DNA of 64,000 nt, from positions 2,604,001-2,668,000 of the forward strand of contig NZ_CP026952.1 of assembly GCF_003065605.1 (NCBI RefSeq), read 5' to 3'. The translations under genes and the position numbers were made by a program. Below the pieces are notes generated by a model that worked only from the letters and a program-made list of their open reading frames with translations, made no database searches and was not told where the DNA came from. Every line of letters begins with the position of its first letter. Within the stretch, counting starts at the first letter, position 1. Shown here in pieces: positions 41,852-54,341 of the stretch. This stretch comes from Aeromicrobium chenweiae (GTDB taxonomy: Bacteria > Actinomycetota > Actinomycetes > Propionibacteriales > Nocardioidaceae).

Positions 41852-42333
41852 AGACCGCCACCGCGCTGCTCTCGCCGACCACGAGCCACCCGTCGTTCAC
41901 CGAGCCGGTCGAGCCGGCCTCGGGGCAGATCCCGCTGCCGTTCCCGGGCATGACGCCCGTCCTGCCGGTGCCCGTCGAGCGTGGCGACGCCCGGCCGATC
42001 CGGGAGCGGGCGGCGCGGTTCATGCAGGCACTGGTCGAGGTGCTCTCGGGTGAGCGTCCCGTGCGCCAGATGGCCGCGTGGATGGCACCTGACGTCTACG
42101 CGCAGCTCACGTCACGTCTCAGCGTGCACGCGCGCGTCCCGCTGCGGGCGCGATCGGGGCACGGTGCGCGCATCGTGTCGGTACACGTCGCGATGGTGCA
42201 CGACGAGGCGGCCGAGGTGGCCGGCCGGATGGTGCACCGCGGTCGCTCCCGGGCGATCGCCGTCCGGCTCGAGCTGCAGACCACCCACCGGGGTGACCGG
42301 GTGTGGCGGTGCACCGCGCTCACCTGGGCCTAG
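41848..42333 (+). CDS. Rv3235-like conserved protein
   Basis: A 161-residue protein: about 50 proline-rich residues (GQIPLPFPGMTPVLPVPVER), then ARFMQALVEVLSGERPVRQM and AAWMAPDVYAQL, a beta-rich core and HRGRSRAIAVRLELQ with VWRCTALTWA at the end. This matches the actinobacterial Rv3235-type family beside secA. It is translationally coupled to the LysM gene. There is no signal peptide. Function unknown, possibly linked to SecA-dependent secretion by position. Confidence 0.8.
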   Translation: MKTATALLSPTTSHPSFTEPVEPASGQIPLPFPGMTPVLPVPVERGDARPIRERAARFMQALVEVLSGERPVRQMAAWMAPDVYAQLTSRLSVHARVPLRARSGHGARIVSVHVAMVHDEAAEVAGRMVHRGRSRAIAVRLELQTTHRGDRVWRCTALTWA

Positions 42334-42344
42334 CGCCGACACAG

Positions 42345-42407
42345 CGCTGGGCCTGACGTTTCGACGGACACGCCGTCGGCGGGGTGGTCGAAACGTCAGG
42401 CCCAGCG
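42345..42407. terminator. Long perfect inverted repeat between convergent genes
   Basis: Arms of 21 bp (42345-42365 and 42387-42407, core CTGACGTTTCGAC) match perfectly around a 21-base centre. It fills the gap between the Rv3235-like and secA stops. There is no T-run. Confidence 0.65.
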
Positions 42408-42410
42408 GGG

Positions 42411-45149
<2,739 letters not shown>

Positions 45150-45198
45150 GAAATGCACTCCTGAACGGCGGGTACTCGAGATGAGGGTGTGAGCCTTC

Positions 45199-46434
45199 TC
45201 AGTCTAGTGGAGACGCAAGGGCCGCCGTGAGTTCCCCGGCCAGATCACCCTTGACCGGCGGCGCGACGGCCTCGAGCCCGAGCCACCGGGCCAGCAGACG
45301 CAGCTCGTCCGCGAGCTCGCTCGCCGTGTGGGGCGGTGCGTGCTGCTCGGCCCACGCGCCCTGGACGAGCAGGGTCGAGGACTGCCGGTCGGCCTTGAGG
45401 TCCACCCGGGCGACGAGCCGGTCGCCCAGCAGGAACGGCAGGACGTAGTAGCCGTGCACACGCTTGGCGGCGGGCACGTAGATCTCGATGCGGTAGCGGA
45501 AGTCGAACAGCTGCTCGGTCCTGGTCCGCTCGAACACGAGCGGGTCGAACGGGCTCAGCAGCGCCCGCGCGGACACCTTGCGTGGCAGCACGGCGTCGCG
45601 GTGCAGGTACGCGGGGCGCCGCCACCCGGCGATCGTGGCGGGCAGCAGCTCACCCGTGGAGAGCAGGTCCTCGATGGCCGCCTTCGTGGGTGCCGGCTCG
45701 AGGCGGAAGTAGTCGCGCAGGCACTGGGCCGTCCCGACACCCAGGGCGCGGGCCGCGTGCCCCACGAGGACGCGGTGCGCCTCGGCAGGATCCAGCGCGG
45801 GCGCGTCGAGCTGCGCGCGCGGGATGACCCGTTCGGGCAGGTCGTAGACCCGCTCGAAGGCCGCGTTGCGCCGGGCCGCGGTCACGTCACCCTTGTAGAA
45901 CAGGTACTCCAGGGCCATCTTGACCTCGGACCAGTTCCAGCCCCAGTGGCCGGACTCGCGGGGGGCGTCGTGCTCGATCTCGCGGGCCGTCAGCGGACCC
46001 TTCCGAGCGACCTCGTCCAGCACCCACTCGACGAACTCCGGCTTGTCGCGGCCGATGCGGCGCGGTCCGCCCCAGGCGCGGGTCTCCGCGGTGTCCATCC
46101 GGAAGCGGAACGCCGGCCAGAGGTCGATGTCGACCATCGCGGCCTCGTGCGCCCAGTACTCGAACAACCGGCGCGGCGCGCGGCCCGCGGCGCGGTGCAG
46201 GATCTCGACGTCGTACGGTCCGAGCCGCGAGAACGACGGCATGTACTGCGCGCGTTGGAGCACGTTGACCGAGTCGATCTGGAAGAAGCCCAGACGCTCG
46301 ATGACCCGCGCCAGGTGGCGTGAGGTGACCTCGCCCGTCAGCCCCGGGCGTGGCCGGGTGAATCCCTGGGCGGCAAGCGTGATCCGCCGGGCCTGCAGGA
46401 CGGTGAGAGCCTGCGGTGCGCCTGCCGGCGTCAC
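45199..46434 (-). CDS. YcaQ/AlkX-family winged-helix DNA glycosylase-like protein
   Basis: A 411-residue protein with the full family pattern: [61 protein letters not shown] and a [20 protein letters not shown] end. E. coli YcaQ (AlkX) unhooks interstrand cross-links and alkylated bases. The conserved catalytic QxD motif corresponds to the FQIDS stretch. The GTG start overlaps the upstream regulator stop by 4 bases. A second, more distant member of this fold lies at 6974. Confidence 0.9.
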   Translation of the reverse strand: MTPAGAPQALTVLQARRITLAAQGFTRPRPGLTGEVTSRHLARVIERLGFFQIDSVNVLQRAQYMPSFSRLGPYDVEILHRAAGRAPRRLFEYWAHEAAMVDIDLWPAFRFRMDTAETRAWGGPRRIGRDKPEFVEWVLDEVARKGPLTAREIEHDAPRESGHWGWNWSEVKMALEYLFYKGDVTAARRNAAFERVYDLPERVIPRAQLDAPALDPAEAHRVLVGHAARALGVGTAQCLRDYFRLEPAPTKAAIEDLLSTGELLPATIAGWRRPAYLHRDAVLPRKVSARALLSPFDPLVFERTRTEQLFDFRYRIEIYVPAAKRVHGYYVLPFLLGDRLVARVDLKADRQSSTLLVQGAWAEQHAPPHTASELADELRLLARWLGLEAVAPPVKGDLAGELTAALASPLD

Positions 46435-47093
46435 GGAACGTCGTCGACGAGCTTGCTGCGCACGGCGTACATGGCCGCCTCCATGCGCGACTTCATCTGC
46501 AGCTTCTCCAAGATGTTGCGGATGTGGTTCTTGACCGTGTTCTCGCTGATGAACAGCTCCTCGGCGATCTCACGGTTGCTGAGCCCCCGCGCCACGTGCC
46601 GCAGCACGCCCAGCTCGCGCGGCGTGAGGTTCGTCGCCGGGGCCGGGCTCTTGGACATCTGCACGAACTCGTCGAGCAGCTTGGTCGCCATGCTCGGGCT
46701 GATGAGCGACTGCCCCGACGCCACGAGCCGCACCGCCTCGGCCACCTGCTCGTAGGTCGAGCCGTCCTTGAGCAGGTAGCCCGAGGCGCCGCTGCGGATC
46801 GACTCGTACAGATCGGACTCGTCGTCACTGGCCGTCAGCATGATGATGCCGGTGGTCGGTGAGATTGCCTTGATCGCCGCGCAGACCTCGACGCCGCTGC
46901 GTCCCGGCATCCGCACGTCGAGGAGAACGATGTCGAACGGGTTCTCGCGCACGAGTTCGAGAGCCTTGTCGCCGTCGTCCACCTCTTCGAGCTCGAGGCT
47001 GTCGTCAGCCCCGAGCACCATCTTGACTCCGCGTCGGAAGAGCTCCTGATCGTCGACCAAGAGGACGCGGATGCTGTCGCCCCTGGAAGTCAC
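46431..47093 (-). CDS. NarL/FixJ-family response regulator, orphan
   Basis: A 220-residue response regulator: receiver with Asp59 in DIVLLDVRMPGRSG and Lys in GASGYLLKDGSTYEQ, then a LuxR-type HTH (TPRELGVLRHVARGLSNREI and SENTVKNHIRNILEKLQ). No histidine kinase is adjacent. CATGAT lies 6 bases before the GTG, so the transcript may be leaderless. It is translationally coupled to the ycaQ-like gene and lies just downstream of hpf. Confidence 0.9.
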   Translation of the reverse strand: MTSRGDSIRVLLVDDQELFRRGVKMVLGADDSLELEEVDDGDKALELVRENPFDIVLLDVRMPGRSGVEVCAAIKAISPTTGIIMLTASDDESDLYESIRSGASGYLLKDGSTYEQVAEAVRLVASGQSLISPSMATKLLDEFVQMSKSPAPATNLTPRELGVLRHVARGLSNREIAEELFISENTVKNHIRNILEKLQMKSRMEAAMYAVRSKLVDDVP

Positions 47094-47135
47094 GCGATGA
47101 TCATGCCACGAGAGGAGGACACAAGTGCGACAGGC

Positions 47136-47759
47136 TCACTCCGTTACGTCGAGATGGATCACGCCGTAGTCGTAGGCGCGGCGCAGGTAGACCACGCTGG
47201 GGCGCATCGAGTCCTTCTCCATGAACAGGTAGAAGTCGTGCCCGACGAGCTCCATCTCGTACATCGCCTGCTCCAACGTCATGGGCGAGCCCTGGTGCGT
47301 CTTCTCCCGCACCACGAGCGGGCTGTCACCCTCGACCTGGATGGGCCCGGTCACGCTGGACCCCTCGTCGGGGGTGTCGTTCAGCAGGTCCGTGTCGAGC
47401 GGCAGGCCGGCGGTGGCCTCCGCGACGGACTTCGGCCGCTTCTCGCCGTGGTGGACGCGCTTGCGGTCCACCACGCGGCGCAGGCGGGACTCGAGCTTGT
47501 CGACCGCGGCGTCCAACGCCGAGTGCTGGTCGGTGGACGTGGCCTCGGCACGGACGGCCGGCCCGCGCGAACGCAGCGTCATCTCGACCTTGGCGGCGGA
47601 GTCGCGCTGGCGGGGGTTCTTCTCGTGCGTGACCTCGACCTCGATGCGCAATATCTTCTGGCGTGAGTCGTACTTCTCGATCCGGGAGAGCTTCTCGGCG
47701 ACGTGCTCCCGGAAGCTCTCGGAGATCTCGCTGTTGCGACCGTTGACGACAATTTCCAT
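47136..47759 (-). CDS. hpf: Long-form ribosome hibernation-promoting factor
   Basis: A 207-residue protein: N-terminal S30AE domain (MEIVVNGRNSEISESFREHV to about residue 100), an acidic linker, and the C-terminal dimerisation domain MTLEQAMYEMELVGHDFYLF, ending VYLRRAYDYGVIHLDVTE. The long form dimerises 70S ribosomes into inactive 100S particles in stationary phase. GGGAG lies 5 bases before the ATG. It is the Rv3241c-like member of the conserved secA-sahH region. Confidence 0.94.
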   Translation of the reverse strand: MEIVVNGRNSEISESFREHVAEKLSRIEKYDSRQKILRIEVEVTHEKNPRQRDSAAKVEMTLRSRGPAVRAEATSTDQHSALDAAVDKLESRLRRVVDRKRVHHGEKRPKSVAEATAGLPLDTDLLNDTPDEGSSVTGPIQVEGDSPLVVREKTHQGSPMTLEQAMYEMELVGHDFYLFMEKDSMRPSVVYLRRAYDYGVIHLDVTE

Positions 47760-47861
47760 GGAAACTCCCTAGTGTCGGTGCACGCTTCACGAGCAGCGCT
47801 GCGTCTCATGCCATACCTGTGACGGTAGACCGCCCCATGGGGATTCGCCACTCCGTGTCCA

Positions 47862-48563
47862 TCAACGCGACCGGCTCCCTGGAACCCGAGGCGTGGCCGC
47901 GACGACCGACGCGCCGAGAGGACGATGGTGGGCCTCGGTGAGCACGCGCACGGCCTCGGCGACGGTCGCTCCGGTGGTCAGGATGTCGTCGACGACCACC
48001 GTCTCGCGGCCCTCGAGAGCGCCCTCGCGGACGAGCCGGAACGCGCCCGCGAGATTGAGCTGACGCTCGGCGGCGCTCAGCCCGGCCTGGTCGCGCGTCG
48101 ACCGCGCGTACGCCAGCACGGGTGCGACGGACACGTCGGCGCCGATCCCACGCAGCCTGCGCGCGGCCCCCTGCGCGAGCTCGGCGAGCAGGTCACTCCC
48201 CCGCTTGCGGCGACTGCGGCGGGACGTCGGGACGGGCACCAGCGCCAACCGTTGCCCGACCGTCAGGTGTGGCACGACAGCACTGGCGAGGTGCAGGTCG
48301 AGGACGTCCGTGAGGCGCGTCGAGCCCTCCTCCTTCCAGGCCACGACCACCCGTTTGAGCACGTCGGCGTTCGCTCCCGCGGCCACCGGGACCACCGGCG
48401 TGGGACGGCGGAGCGCGACCTGCTCGGGACCCGGCCAGACGGTCCGCGGCGCCGGCCGGATCGCGCTGCCGCACGCGCGGCAGAGCAGCAACGCCGCACC
48501 ACCACAACCGGCGCACCGCGCGCCGAGCAGCAGGTCAGCGAACGGGACGACGAGCTCTCGCAC
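47862..48563 (-). CDS. ComF family phosphoribosyltransferase-like protein
   Basis: A 233-residue protein with an N-terminal four-cysteine zinc finger (RCAGCGG and LCRACG), then a PRTase fold with VPVPTSRRSRRKRGSDLL, the conserved RSTRDQAGLSAAERQLNL and the PRPP loop VVVDDILTTGATV. It is related to competence protein ComFC; its role in non-competent actinobacteria is unclear. Rv3242c-like in position. GTG start with GAGGG upstream. Confidence 0.9.
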   Translation of the reverse strand: MRELVVPFADLLLGARCAGCGGAALLLCRACGSAIRPAPRTVWPGPEQVALRRPTPVVPVAAGANADVLKRVVVAWKEEGSTRLTDVLDLHLASAVVPHLTVGQRLALVPVPTSRRSRRKRGSDLLAELAQGAARRLRGIGADVSVAPVLAYARSTRDQAGLSAAERQLNLAGAFRLVREGALEGRETVVVDDILTTGATVAEAVRVLTEAHHRPLGASVVAATPRVPGSRSR

Positions 48564-48623
48564 CCCTCGAGAGTGGCGCCCACGAGGACCGTGCCGCCAC
48601 GGCCGCCCGGGTCCCTGTGGACA

Positions 48624-50396
48624 TCAGCGACCGAAGGTCAGGCCTGTGACGCCCGTGGCCTGGAGCGGACGCCAGGAGCCGTCCGGCGACTGTGACCACA
48701 GCCGTCCCCGGGTGTCCGTGGCGAACAGCCGCGGCACCTCCCCCGGGCCGATCGCCAGGGCGTTCACGGAGCTCGTCGGCAGCGAGGCGCCGCCGCCGTC
48801 CAGGTCGTCCGGCGGCTCCGCCCCGTCGATCGCGACCGCGTCGACGGTGGTCCCCCCGGACGTGCTGTCGGCGAGGAACCCGATCGTCGTCTCGGACGCC
48901 CACGAGACGGACCGGATGTTCCCGGCCGAGATGGCCACCCGCTGGGCCTCACCGAGTCCGACGAGACGGTCCTTGGCGTCGCGCAGCACCATGCCCACGA
49001 AGACCCGGTGGCTGCGGGCGGTAGGGGTCGTGACGGCGTACCGGGTGCCGTCCGGCGAGAGCGAGAACGAGTCGACGTCCAGACGGCGCAGCGGGCGGGC
49101 GTCGAGCCGTCGGGCACGACCGCCCTCGACGACACGGACCCGGGGGCCGCCGGACGTCGCGTCGACCAGCCACAGCGTCCCGTCGACGTCCCACTGGGGT
49201 GTCAGGAAGTTGGTGCCGGCGATCTGTCGTGCTCCGGCGCCGCTCCTGTCGGTGACGCGCACCAGGTCACGTCCCGGAAGGACGCCCGCGACACCGGCGT
49301 CCGAGACGCCGATCAGCTCCGCACCCCGTGCATCGCGTCCCCAGCTCCCGCTCAACCGGGACACCCGTCCGTCCTCGATCTCGACGACCCGGTTGCCGCT
49401 GAGCGCGTAGCCGCGGCCCCGTGCCAGGCTCGGCCCGTACCCGCCCCACCCCGATATAGGCTGCACCTCGCGTCCACCGGCCGTCAGCGGCGTCGCGCCG
49501 CCGATGATCTGGGCGGCGGTGATGTCGGGCACCTGCCGCAGCGTCCACACCACCTGGGCGGACAGATGGTCGCGCGCGGAGTCGCTCAGCTCCGCGAGGT
49601 CGTCCGTGAACTCGACGTCGGCCACGCCGTCGCGGTTGACCGGCACCGACGGGCGCAGCTGGGACAGCGGCGGGAGGTACGTGCGGCTGGCGGGCCCGAT
49701 CAGTGGGCGCGGGCCGCGGGCCAGGCTCGCCATCAGGTTGGTCGCGAGCTGGTCGCCCACCACCAGGTGGACCGGGTCGGCCACGAGCCGTGTGCCGGCG
49801 CGGTCGAAGAAGAACAGGTTGAACGGCCGGAAGTAGTCGGTGAAGAACTTGAGGTTGACCAGCGCACCGTCCTGGGGGTTCGTGATGCGCCACTGTCCTT
49901 CCACCAGCTCCAGCGTGTAGGTCACCGACCCACCGCCCGAGCGGGGCGTGTAGTGCCCCTGCCGGTCGAGCGTCGCCTCGTCGGTGAAGCCGAGCCGTAC
50001 GTCCACGGCCCCGTTCGGCCCGCCCCGGGGATCGTCCAGTCCCGTGGTCGACGGGGCGCGGCCCGACACCACCGGCTTGGAGTAGACCCCCACCCGGCTG
50101 GTCGGGTTCCACTCCTCGGCCGCCTCGGGCGTCAGGAACGCGGCGGCCGTGCGCGAGGACGCCGGGAAGGCCAGCATCGCGTCGAGGTAGCCGCGCACGA
50201 TCTGCTCGGGCGAGGCACCCTGGACCGGTTTGGCCGGCAGGTAGCGGACCGTGCTCTCGCCGAGACCGGTGTCGTCCTGGACCTTGGTGACCGGACCGGT
50301 CTGTGGGATGCCCGCGCACGCGGACAGGGCCAGCGCGAGGACGACGAGCAGCCCCGTCACCCGCGCCGCGTGCGAACGGCCGCGTGGGGTGCTCAC
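48624..50396 (-). CDS. lpqB: MtrAB-associated lipoprotein LpqB
   Basis: A 590-residue lipoprotein with lipobox LALSAC (Cys27). A GerMN-type domain (about 200-310: YFRPFNLFFFDRAGTRLVAD and TPQWDV-type edges) and a C-terminal beta-propeller-like region follow. LpqB modulates the MtrB kinase in mycobacteria, linking it to cell division and wall integrity. Its GTG start overlaps the mtrB stop by 4 bases, completing the mtrA-mtrB-lpqB operon. Confidence 0.94.
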   Translation of the reverse strand: MSTPRGRSHAARVTGLLVVLALALSACAGIPQTGPVTKVQDDTGLGESTVRYLPAKPVQGASPEQIVRGYLDAMLAFPASSRTAAAFLTPEAAEEWNPTSRVGVYSKPVVSGRAPSTTGLDDPRGGPNGAVDVRLGFTDEATLDRQGHYTPRSGGGSVTYTLELVEGQWRITNPQDGALVNLKFFTDYFRPFNLFFFDRAGTRLVADPVHLVVGDQLATNLMASLARGPRPLIGPASRTYLPPLSQLRPSVPVNRDGVADVEFTDDLAELSDSARDHLSAQVVWTLRQVPDITAAQIIGGATPLTAGGREVQPISGWGGYGPSLARGRGYALSGNRVVEIEDGRVSRLSGSWGRDARGAELIGVSDAGVAGVLPGRDLVRVTDRSGAGARQIAGTNFLTPQWDVDGTLWLVDATSGGPRVRVVEGGRARRLDARPLRRLDVDSFSLSPDGTRYAVTTPTARSHRVFVGMVLRDAKDRLVGLGEAQRVAISAGNIRSVSWASETTIGFLADSTSGGTTVDAVAIDGAEPPDDLDGGGASLPTSSVNALAIGPGEVPRLFATDTRGRLWSQSPDGSWRPLQATGVTGLTFGR

Positions 50397-51937
50397 GCGT
50401 ACACCGATCCCAGCGGCGCGTTCCGGGCGGAGCCGCCCGGCTTGGGGATCGTCAGGATGAACTCGCTGCCCTCGCCGGGGCGGCCCCAGGCCTGGAGGGT
50501 GCCTCCGTGCAGTGCGGCGTCCTCGCGGGAGATCGCCAGGCCGAGGCCCGTGCCGCCCTGCGTCCGTGCGGGGTCGGCGCGCCAGAACCGGTCGAACACG
50601 CGCACGCTCTCCTCGCCGGAGAGCCCGACCCCGAAGTCGCGCACCGCGATCGAGACCGCGTCGTCGTTCTGGGCGACCTCGATCTCGATCAGGTCGGACC
50701 CGCTGTACTTGGCGGCATTCGCCAGCAGGTTGCGGATGATGCGGTCGACGCGGCGGACGTCGGCCTCGACGACTGCGGGGCGGTCGGTGCCGATGAGCCG
50801 CACCTTGATGCCCGCGCGTGCCAGCGCGGGGTCGTCGGCGGCCTGCCGGGCGACCTGCGCGAAGTCGACCGGGTCGAGCTCGAGCTCCGCGGCTCCGGCG
50901 TCGAACCGGCTGAGGTCCAGCAGGTCCGAGAGCAGGGACTCGAACCGGTCGAGCTCGCGCTTGAGCAGCTCAGCGGACCGGGCGGTCTGCGGATCCATCT
51001 GATCGCGGGAGGAGAAGATGACCTCACTGGCCATATGGACGGTCGTGAGCGGCGTGCGCAGCTCGTGCGAGACGTCGGAGACGAACCGCTGCTGGACCCG
51101 GGACAGGTTCTCGAGGCGCCGGATCTGGCTCTGGAGGCTCGCCGCCATCTGGTTGAACGACGTGCTCAGGCGGGCGATGTCGTCCTCGCCGCTGACATGC
51201 ATCCGCTGCTCGAGGTTGCCGCTCGCATACCGCTCGGCGATGCGACGCGCGAGCCGCACGGGATCGAGCACCTGCCGGGACACGAGCCAGGCCACGCCGC
51301 CGACCATCAGCACCATCGCGAGGCCGCCGACCAGGAGGGCCCGCCGCACCAGGTCGAGCGTCTCCTGCTGGTCCTCGAGCGAGAAGAGGTAGAACAACGC
51401 GTAGGTGTCGCCGCTGCCGGGCGCCCGCAGCTGGCTGCCCACCACGACCGCGGGCTCGACGTCGGAGGACCCCAGCAGGCTGAGGTCGGAGTAGCGCCAG
51501 TACGTCCCGGGCCCGGACCGCACAGCCTTCGCGAGGTCCTCCGGCAGCGATCCCGGCGCGATCGCCGCGGACGACCGCACGGGCACCTGGCCGTCCGAGC
51601 TGCCGAGAGGACCCTCGAGGACGAGCTCGTACGTGCGGGTCGCACCACGCGAACGCGTCAACGAGTCGACCATCTGCGTCAGCGTCTGCGCCTGCGTCGC
51701 CGGCTCGGTCTCCAGCGAGACGTCGAGCTGGGTCTGCGCGTAGTCGAAGCCCGATCGTGCCTCCGAGATCGCTGCCGTGCGCCGGTCGTCCGCCAGGCCG
51801 CCCGCGACGTCGCGGAGCAACGCCCAACCGGTCAGTGCCACGACCAGGGCGCTCAGCAGGATCGTGCTGGTGACGACCCGGGCCTGGATCGAGCGACGCC
51901 ACATCCGCGCAAGGCTGACCCGCGCGAGGCTGGGCAT
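50393..51937 (-). CDS. mtrB: Sensor histidine kinase MtrB
   Basis: A 514-residue kinase: helices near 22-42 and 200-222, an outer sensor domain of about 155 residues, HAMP, DHp with VSDVSHELRTPLTTVHMASE (His291) and ATPase with NLLANAAKYSG, VRDFGVGLSG and GGTGLGLAIS. With MtrA it controls cell-wall hydrolase and division genes in actinobacteria. It lies 10 bases after mtrA and overlaps lpqB by 4 bases. Confidence 0.95.
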   Translation of the reverse strand: MPSLARVSLARMWRRSIQARVVTSTILLSALVVALTGWALLRDVAGGLADDRRTAAISEARSGFDYAQTQLDVSLETEPATQAQTLTQMVDSLTRSRGATRTYELVLEGPLGSSDGQVPVRSSAAIAPGSLPEDLAKAVRSGPGTYWRYSDLSLLGSSDVEPAVVVGSQLRAPGSGDTYALFYLFSLEDQQETLDLVRRALLVGGLAMVLMVGGVAWLVSRQVLDPVRLARRIAERYASGNLEQRMHVSGEDDIARLSTSFNQMAASLQSQIRRLENLSRVQQRFVSDVSHELRTPLTTVHMASEVIFSSRDQMDPQTARSAELLKRELDRFESLLSDLLDLSRFDAGAAELELDPVDFAQVARQAADDPALARAGIKVRLIGTDRPAVVEADVRRVDRIIRNLLANAAKYSGSDLIEIEVAQNDDAVSIAVRDFGVGLSGEESVRVFDRFWRADPARTQGGTGLGLAISREDAALHGGTLQAWGRPGEGSEFILTIPKPGGSARNAPLGSVYA

Positions 51938-51947
51938 CAGTCGCTCA

Positions 51948-52646
51948 TCACGCGGTCGGGCTGATCGCCTGGTAGCCGACTCCGCGCACGGTGCGGATGA
52001 TCTCGGGGTTCTCCGCGTCGTCCTCGATCTTCGACCGCAACCGGGTCATGTGGACGTTGACCAGCTTCGTGTCGCCCGGGTGGTGGTAGCCCCACACCTT
52101 CTGCAGGAGGATCTCGCGGGTGAAGACCTGCGACGGGTTGCCGAGCAGGCAGGCGAGCAGGTCGAACTCCAACGGGGTGAGCTCGAGCGGCTCGCCCTTG
52201 CGGGTCACGGTGTGGCCGGCCGGGTCGAGCACGATGTCGCCGAACACGAGCGGCTCGGCGAGCTGCTCGGACCGCCGCAGGCGCGCGCGGATGCGGGCGA
52301 CGAGCTCGGTGTTCTTGAACGGCTTGGTGATGTAGTCGTCCGCACCGGCCTCGAGCCCGGCCACCACGTCCGGGGTGTCGGACTTGGCCGTCAGCATGAT
52401 GATCGGGACTGCCGACTTCTCCCGGATCTGCCGGCACACGCTCATGCCGTCGAGCCCGGGAAGCATCAGGTCGAGCAGCACCACGTCGGGCTTGAACTGC
52501 GCGAACGCTGCCATCACCCGGTCACCCGAGCGGCACACGGCCGCGGTGAGGCCCTCCCCCTCGAGGACGATCGTGAGCATCTCCGCCAGGGAGGCGTCGT
52601 CGTCCACGACGAGCACCCGGTCACGCTTCGTTCGTCGGTAGCTCAC
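51948..52646 (-). CDS. mtrA: Response regulator MtrA
   Basis: A 232-residue OmpR-type regulator: DDD (15-17), phosphoacceptor Asp59 in PDVVLLDLMLPGLDG, Lys in GADDYITKPFKNTELV, and winged helix with LTPLEFDLLACLLG and VNVHMTRLRSKIED. It is essential in mycobacteria. GTG start; an unusually good -10, TACTAT, lies 6 bases upstream, implying leaderless mRNA. First gene of the mtrAB-lpqB operon. Confidence 0.96.
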   Translation of the reverse strand: MSYRRTKRDRVLVVDDDASLAEMLTIVLEGEGLTAAVCRSGDRVMAAFAQFKPDVVLLDLMLPGLDGMSVCRQIREKSAVPIIMLTAKSDTPDVVAGLEAGADDYITKPFKNTELVARIRARLRRSEQLAEPLVFGDIVLDPAGHTVTRKGEPLELTPLEFDLLACLLGNPSQVFTREILLQKVWGYHHPGDTKLVNVHMTRLRSKIEDDAENPEIIRTVRGVGYQAISPTA

Positions 52647-52652
52647 GCGTCA

Positions 52653-52658
52653 ATAGTA
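52653..52658 (-). promoter_or_regulatory. Candidate leaderless -10 element of mtrA
   Basis: Minus-strand TACTAT lies 6 bases before the mtrA GTG. The matching -35 position falls within the foot of the hairpin at 52674. Confidence 0.55.
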
Positions 52659-52673
52659 CGGAGGCACGAACGC

Positions 52674-52709
52674 GAACGAGCGCCAGATGCGGACATCTGG
52701 CGCTCGTTC
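52674..52709 (-). terminator. Hairpin terminator of sahH
   Basis: GAACGAGCGCCAGATG pairs perfectly with its complement across a CGGA loop, 27 bases after the sahH stop and just upstream of the mtrA promoter. There is no long T-run. Confidence 0.7.
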
Positions 52710-52735
52710 ATGCCGTTGCTACGTGGCTGCGTGTC

Positions 52736-54163
<1,428 letters not shown>

Positions 54164-54170
54164 ACCTGGC

Positions 54171-54176
54171 AGCCTA
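54171..54176 (-). promoter_or_regulatory. Candidate leaderless -10 element of the adenosylhomocysteinase gene
   Basis: Minus-strand TAGGCT lies 7 bases before the ATG. Confidence 0.45.
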
Positions 54177-54268
54177 GCGGCGCACCCCCAGTCCCACCCA
54201 ATCAAACGGGCCGACACACCGCGGCGGGGCGGGGGGCGCCACGTGACGCCGCGCCGGCGCGAAAGGCT

Positions 54269-54297
54269 GTGACAGATGTCATGCCCGGAGCTACGCT
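54269..54297 (+). promoter_or_regulatory. Candidate promoter of the WXG-like/propeller gene
   Basis: GTGACA (54269-54274), 17 bases, TACGCT (54292-54297). TGTGA-N6-TCATG at 54268-54283, a weak CRP/GlxR-like match, overlaps the -35. Confidence 0.45.
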
Positions 54298-54341
54298 GAG
54301 CCGACCACCAACGGGAGCACAGTCATCGGGGAGGCTGCACC

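Noticed and set aside
54164..54341. SAH riboswitch ahead of the adenosylhomocysteinase gene
   Set aside because: A TAGGCT element 7 bases before the ATG leaves almost no leader, and no conserved aptamer pattern is visible.
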